A stretch of 64,000 bases of DNA. Source: Cloacibacterium rupense (lineage in GTDB: Bacteria > Bacteroidota > Bacteroidia > Flavobacteriales > Weeksellaceae). The DNA is taken from the NCBI RefSeq assembly GCF_014645495.1, contig NZ_BMLV01000005.1:62001-126000 (forward strand), read 5' to 3'. Both the position numbers and the translations under genes were made by a program. Within the stretch, counting starts at the first letter, position 1. Each line of letters begins with the position of its first letter. A model generated the notes under the pieces. That model had not been told where the DNA came from. It did not search any database and saw only the letters and a list, made by a program, of their open reading frames with translations. Shown in pieces: positions 59,960-64,000 of the stretch.

Positions 59960-62611
59960 TTAACGCCTTCCGCTTTCAGCTATGAAACTAGAAATTTTAT
60001 GATTAAAATGTTCTTTTTCTAACAATTCTTCTAGAGAAATATGCATTCTGTATCTCCAATAATGAGGGAAAACCGCAGGATTATTAATTCTTTCATCATC
60101 TGCATACGGGTTTACAATTTCATAATCCGTCGCAAAATATTCTTGAATTGGGAAAATCGCCAACATCGCTTCAGAGTGAAGATGCTGTTTCATAATAATT
60201 TCTGCCAACTCAGGTACCAATTCTGATGGCGCAGTACCAAATTGTTTCAGTTGGTTATTAAAATAATGCTGCGTAAGTTCTCTATTCTCTTTCCACCATT
60301 GTCTTAGGGTAGAACTATCGTGTGACGAAGCTGTAACCACATTCATATAACTAGCAGATTGTGGGTTGTAATATGGTACGTTTTCTTTAGGTGAACGCTG
60401 TACTTTTAGTGCTGTTATCCCTAGTTTATCCATCACACCTGGCACACAATCTGGAACCAAACCAAGATCCTCACCACAAATCAACATATCTGTAGCAGCC
60501 AGCAACATTGGTAGTTTTTCCATTGCTTTTTGATACCACAAACCATCTTGACGTCTAAAGAAATAATCTACATAAAGGTCAGAAAGTTGCTTCTTCTCCC
60601 AATCTGATAGATATTTATACGAATCTGTTTTCTGAATATTAAATCTTGGATGATATACATATTCACTACCATTAAATTCTTGTAAGAAAAGAACGTTTGC
60701 TGCTAAACTAATCAATTTCTCTTCTACTCCATCTCTTGGGTTTTCTTTGAAATATTCAGTTAATTTTCTTTGAGTATCAAATTCAGGTTTAAAGTAATAA
60801 ACTCCATTTTCAGGATACATAAAATGCTCTGCGATAACCTCTTTCTCATACCCAAACCAATCCCAAAGTATTTGGTCATTAATAAAAGGTCTGCAGTATC
60901 TATCATAGTTGAATGGAATATGTCTAGACGCAAATTCCTGATGAGTAACTGGTACTGCTGGATAAAAATACCCCAATAAACCTTGCGTAGCAGACATTGG
61001 CATTCTCCAAATTCTAAAAAACCCTAGAATATGGTCTATTCTCATTGCATCAAAATAACGAGCAATCACATTAAAACGCTTCTTCCACCAATCATAATCA
61101 TTGGCTTGCATTACTTCCCAATTGTAGGTAGGGAACTCCCAGTTTTGTCCTAAATCCGAAAACTCATCTGGCGGTGCTCCCGCTTGGAAATCCATCCCGA
61201 AGAGCTCTGGCTCAGTCCACGCTTCTACAGAATATCTGTAAATACCAATTGGCAAATCTCCTTTCAAAGAAATTCCCAAACCGTGGGTATAATCTACGGC
61301 TTCCTTCAATTGTAAATGCAACTGATATTGCACCCAAGCGTGTAGCATAACTGCTTCAAAATCTGCGTGCTTCGCTTCAAATAACTGAGCAATTTTACCC
61401 GCAACATATTTTTTATGGGTTTTCCAATCATTAAAATTTGGAGTATTGTTTTTATCTCTCAATACACAAAAAGCGGCATAAGGTTTCAGCCAATCTGCAT
61501 TCTCTTTTAAGAATTTTGAAAAATCTTTATCTTTTATAATTTCAGTTTTATTTTCCTCAAAAACTGCTTTTATAAACTTCCACTTCTCAGAAATCACTTG
61601 TTCATAATCTACTAAAGAAAGTGCATTGAGCTCATCTCTCTTTATTTTAAACTCTAACTGAAGTGCTTCTGGAATTCCAAATTGAATTTTAGCTAAACTC
61701 AAATACTGAGGATGAAGTGCATAAACAGAAATAGCAGCATATGGATAAGAATCCGTCCAAGAATAATTGGCCGTAGTATCATTTATAGGTAAAATCTGAA
61801 TCACAGAAAGATTAGTTTTATGAGCCCAATCTGCTAGTTTTTTGATGTCTGCAAATTCTCCTACCCCAAATCCATCACTAGTTCTTAAACTGAAAACAGG
61901 CACAGCTACACCAGCTGCTTTATACAATTGCTCTGCACTGAATCTAAAGAAGTGATCTGCATGTACTTGCAGTACTTCTTGGTCTTGATTAGGAAAAGCT
62001 AATCTATTATCTCCATATTCGATTGCTATAATCTTCCCAATTTTTTCATCTAAAATGGCAAATTTATATTGTACAAATTCTTTTTGCTTTCTAAGGTCTA
62101 CCGCAAGTTCCCAAACCCCTACAGAAGTTTGAAACATTTTAACGGCTTTCTCATAATCCCAATTTCCAAGTGACTCATTATTCCCTAAGATTACCAATCG
62201 CCAATCAGATGAATATAAAGGTGCTTCTATCCTAAAATGATGGGTATGCTTTTTAAGAATCGAAACTTTTTCTGGCTTGAAGTCTCCTAATTTGTTTTGA
62301 AGAATTTTATTGTTGAGATAATTTTCTGGGAAATTTTTATTGTTCCAAACATCGTAAATATTGTATTCAGAAAAATTATTAACAAAATTGAGATGGTGCG
62401 TACAGATTTCTTCATCTACGATTTGATTATTTTCATCAATCACCAAATATTTATATTCAATGGATTTAGAAAAAAAATCAATCTCAGTTTTCCAATTTCT
62501 GTTGTCTGAGAAATGCAGGTCATAAGTTTGTACATTTTTACCATCTAGAACTTTTAGCATTAGCTTCTTGCCAAACTCTGTTCCGTAGTTAATCGTGAAA
62601 TATAATTTCAT
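59960..62611 (-). CDS. malQ: 4-alpha-glucanotransferase with two N-terminal CBM20 modules
   Basis: An 883-residue GH77 enzyme that transfers glucan units between malto-oligosaccharides, cytoplasmic since it has no signal peptide. Two CBM20-like starch-binding modules (about 1-95 and 120-215, with SSDWRLVILGNNESLGNWD) precede the barrel. Catalytic residues: nucleophile D526 (MRIDHILGFFR), acid/base E714 (ICGEDLGLVP) and D765 (SSHDSSTLR). This arrangement is that of plant DPE2 and bacteroidotal MalQ. It complements the exported amylases and the GH31 enzyme in this window. Confidence 0.94.
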   Translation of the reverse strand: MKLYFTINYGTEFGKKLMLKVLDGKNVQTYDLHFSDNRNWKTEIDFFSKSIEYKYLVIDENNQIVDEEICTHHLNFVNNFSEYNIYDVWNNKNFPENYLNNKILQNKLGDFKPEKVSILKKHTHHFRIEAPLYSSDWRLVILGNNESLGNWDYEKAVKMFQTSVGVWELAVDLRKQKEFVQYKFAILDEKIGKIIAIEYGDNRLAFPNQDQEVLQVHADHFFRFSAEQLYKAAGVAVPVFSLRTSDGFGVGEFADIKKLADWAHKTNLSVIQILPINDTTANYSWTDSYPYAAISVYALHPQYLSLAKIQFGIPEALQLEFKIKRDELNALSLVDYEQVISEKWKFIKAVFEENKTEIIKDKDFSKFLKENADWLKPYAAFCVLRDKNNTPNFNDWKTHKKYVAGKIAQLFEAKHADFEAVMLHAWVQYQLHLQLKEAVDYTHGLGISLKGDLPIGIYRYSVEAWTEPELFGMDFQAGAPPDEFSDLGQNWEFPTYNWEVMQANDYDWWKKRFNVIARYFDAMRIDHILGFFRIWRMPMSATQGLLGYFYPAVPVTHQEFASRHIPFNYDRYCRPFINDQILWDWFGYEKEVIAEHFMYPENGVYYFKPEFDTQRKLTEYFKENPRDGVEEKLISLAANVLFLQEFNGSEYVYHPRFNIQKTDSYKYLSDWEKKQLSDLYVDYFFRRQDGLWYQKAMEKLPMLLAATDMLICGEDLGLVPDCVPGVMDKLGITALKVQRSPKENVPYYNPQSASYMNVVTASSHDSSTLRQWWKENRELTQHYFNNQLKQFGTAPSELVPELAEIIMKQHLHSEAMLAIFPIQEYFATDYEIVNPYADDERINNPAVFPHYWRYRMHISLEELLEKEHFNHKISSFIAESGRR

Positions 62612-62700
62612 GTAAAGTCGTTTTTCAGTTCACGAATTTACAAAAATATATATGCTTTAGAAAAAATTAATTATATGATTTTTAATTTGTTTCTTACAAT

Positions 62701-62811
62701 TTATGTCTTAAAAAAAAAGGATTTATTATCTCTATATGACATAATAACGACTAGTAAAGCTTCTGAAAAAATTAAGGTAGTTAAAAAAATATTCTGTTGT
62801 AAATTTTTCAT
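62701..62811 (-). CDS. Possible 36-residue hydrophobic small protein
   Basis: An ATG-initiated frame encodes 36 residues: MKNLQQNIF, a hydrophobic middle (LTTLIFSEALLVVIMSY) and a basic tail ending FFFKT. It would make a single membrane helix. It sits between the cysS terminator and malQ. No ribosome binding site or homologue is visible, so it may be chance. Confidence 0.2.
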   Translation of the reverse strand: MKNLQQNIFLTTLIFSEALLVVIMSYRDNKSFFFKT

Positions 62812-62864
62812 TATTTAAAAAATGGAGTCTAAATTTTCTAACATGAGTTTTTTTTAACAAAAAA

Positions 62865-62893
62865 CCCTTTCCGAGTTTTGAACTCGAAAAGGG
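62865..62893 (-). terminator. Terminator of cysS
   Basis: A 13-base stem with one mismatch (CCCTTTCCGAGTT/AACTCGAAAAGGG on the plus strand), with TTTTTT following on the minus strand, 25 bases past the cysS stop. Confidence 0.9.
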
Positions 62894-62917
62894 CGTTTAT
62901 ATAAATTAATGTTATTT

Positions 62918-64000
62918 TTAATTCAAAACATAAGAAGTGCCATCTCTTCCGTCTTTTAGTTCTATTCCTTCAGCTAGAAGTTTGTCTCTGATTTGGTCTG
63001 AAAGTTCAAAATTTTTGGCTTTTCTGGCTTGATTTCTTAGTTCAATTAAAACTTGCAATGTTTGATCAAGTTTTGCATTGTTGTTTTCTTCAATATTTTG
63101 AAGCCCGAGAACATCAAAAACAAAAGAATTCATCAAAGTTTTTAATTCTTCTAAATCTTGTGAAGAAATAGATTCTTTGCCGTCTTTTAATTTGAAAACA
63201 AAACTTACCGCTTCAAATAAGTGCGAAATCAAAATCGGCGAATTGAAATCATCATTCAGAGCATCATAACATTTTTCTTTCCAAGATTTTAAGTTAAAAT
63301 CGCTTTCTGCTTTCTGCTTTCCGCTTTCCGCCGATTGCTGATTGCTGATTGCTGAAAGCGTTTTCAAAGCCTCCATCAAACGTTGGAATCCTTTTTCTGA
63401 AGCCAACATTGCTTCATTAGAAATATCCAAAACGCTTCTATAGTGCGCTTGTAAAAAATTAAAACGGACAACACTCGGATGGAATGCTTTTTCAAAAAAA
63501 CTATTTTCTCCAGAAATTAATTCTTGAGGCAGTATATAATTTCCTGTAGATTTACTCATTCTTGCACCGTTCATCGTGAGCATATTGGCGTGCATCCAAT
63601 ATTTCACTGGCGAAACGCCATTACAACCTTTTCCTTGTGCAATTTCGCATTCGTGGTGCGGGAATTTAAGATCCATTCCTCCTCCATGAATATCAAATTG
63701 TTCGCCTAAATATTTGGTGCTCATTGCTGTACACTCTAAATGCCAACCTGGGAAGCCTTCTCCCCAAGGTGAAATCCATTTCATGATGTGTTCTGGTGAT
63801 GCTTTTTTCCAAAGGGCAAAATCTTGTGGATTTCTTTTCTCATTTTGCCCGTCTAAATCACGGGTATTGGCAAAAAGTTCGTCTATATTTCTTTTGGAAA
63901 GTTCGCCATAATTACCACCTTTTTCGTTGTATGTTCTTACATCAAAATACACAGAGCCGTTGCTTTCGTACGCCAAACCTTTTTCTATTAAATCTTTGGT
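62918..64000 (-). CDS. cysS: Cysteinyl-tRNA synthetase, C-terminal part (runs off the window)
   Basis: The last 360 residues of class I CysRS, which charges tRNA-Cys. The frame stays open to the window edge ([17 protein letters not shown]), so the N-terminus with the HIGH motif is outside. Seen are the zinc-site residues in WHLECTAMS and [10 protein letters not shown], the KMSKS-equivalent ARMSKSTGN, and the C-terminal anticodon-binding domain. Between residues of the linker after TLSAISN there is a Gln/Ser/Ala-rich insert coded by heptanucleotide repeats (63302-63353). Confidence 0.94.
   Translation of the reverse strand, partial: TKDLIEKGLAYESNGSVYFDVRTYNEKGGNYGELSKRNIDELFANTRDLDGQNEKRNPQDFALWKKASPEHIMKWISPWGEGFPGWHLECTAMSTKYLGEQFDIHGGGMDLKFPHHECEIAQGKGCNGVSPVKYWMHANMLTMNGARMSKSTGNYILPQELISGENSFFEKAFHPSVVRFNFLQAHYRSVLDISNEAMLASEKGFQRLMEALKTLSAISNQQSAESGKQKAESDFNLKSWKEKCYDALNDDFNSPILISHLFEAVSFVFKLKDGKESISSQDLEELKTLMNSFVFDVLGLQNIEENNNAKLDQTLQVLIELRNQARKAKNFELSDQIRDKLLAEGIELKDGRDGTSYVLN
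63302..63353. repeat. Tandem heptanucleotide repeats inside cysS
   Basis: GCTTTCT twice, GCTTTCC twice, GCC, then GATTGCT three times in tandem. On the coding strand they give an [17 protein letters not shown]-type linker. A heptamer unit is not a multiple of three, so gain or loss of one unit shifts the frame. Confidence 0.85.

Larger units (their letters stand above)
62612..62917. other. Long AT-rich spacer between malQ and cysS
   Basis: A 306-base gap. It holds the cysS terminator (62865-62893) and a possible 36-codon reading frame (62701-62811, minus). The part nearest malQ has a T-rich leader without a clear TAnnTTTG box. No tRNA or riboswitch is seen. Confidence 0.6.

Noticed and set aside
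63302-63353. Possible CRISPR-like array or microsatellite spacer
   Set aside because: Units are only seven bases, contiguous without spacers and inside the cysS coding frame, so this is not a CRISPR array.

Overview
This 64 kb window is chromosomal DNA from a low-GC member of the Bacteroidota, most likely a Flavobacteriales/Weeksellaceae species of the Chryseobacterium-Cloacibacterium type. The placement is inferred from several things: promoters of the TAnnTTTG type with no Shine-Dalgarno sequences, type IX secretion (T9SS) C-terminal sorting domains, TonB-dependent receptors with an N-terminal carboxypeptidase-like domain, a MalQ with two N-terminal starch-binding modules, and DUF families typical of flavobacteria. 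I see no rRNA, tRNA, CRISPR array, transposase or prophage. The last gene (cysS) runs off the right edge.

Layout. 0.1-9.4 kb (mostly minus): a class III aminotransferase, the fur-lptA-like pair, kup, pdhB, a DUF2147 protein and an LTA-synthase-like envelope phosphotransferase. 9.5-14.6 kb (mostly plus): pssA, a DnaQ-like exonuclease, a DUF2007 zinc-ribbon protein, an FAH-family hydrolase, a universal stress protein, and the DUF6427/DUF3109 group. 14.6-18.8 kb (minus): an operon of five exported proteins, three of them paralogues built from YD/Rhs-like strand repeats. 18.9-21.6 kb: a TPR histidine kinase, a LuxR-type response regulator and a small membrane protein. 21.8-26.6 kb: trigger factor, then a TonB receptor, lipoprotein and small-protein operon behind a Fur-family-like 7-1-7 inverted repeat. 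26.7-28.8 kb: pfkA-gapA.

29.6-36.3 kb: a three-gene operon with two T9SS-exported GH13 amylases around a fibronectin-type lipoprotein. 36.6-39.8 kb: aqpZ, a LuxE-like protein, lpxH and queD. 40.0-42.4 kb: a GH31 glucosidase. 42.5-48.0 kb: the glyoxylate shunt (aceB-aceA), a beta/gamma-crystallin and an ScfR/RamB-type regulator. 48.1-50.2 kb: a radical-SAM/DUF4130 putative DNA-repair pair. 50.3-57.5 kb: a DODA-type dioxygenase, hutH, a tandem pair of DUF3857 transglutaminase-like exported proteins (one with its catalytic residues replaced) and a Spy-like protein. 57.6-64 kb: a glycosyltransferase, a Tyr/Asn/Arg-rich exported protein, malQ and cysS.

Functionally, the amylases (outside), the GH31 enzyme (periplasm) and MalQ (cytoplasm) make a dispersed starch pathway that feeds glycolysis (pfkA, gapA, pdhB). 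The glyoxylate shunt with its probable regulator covers growth on acetate or fatty acids. The less explained parts are the YD-like operon beside the two-component system, a candidate small RNA between two terminators at 58.7 kb, heptanucleotide repeats inside cysS, and palindromes in front of aceB and of the TonB operon.
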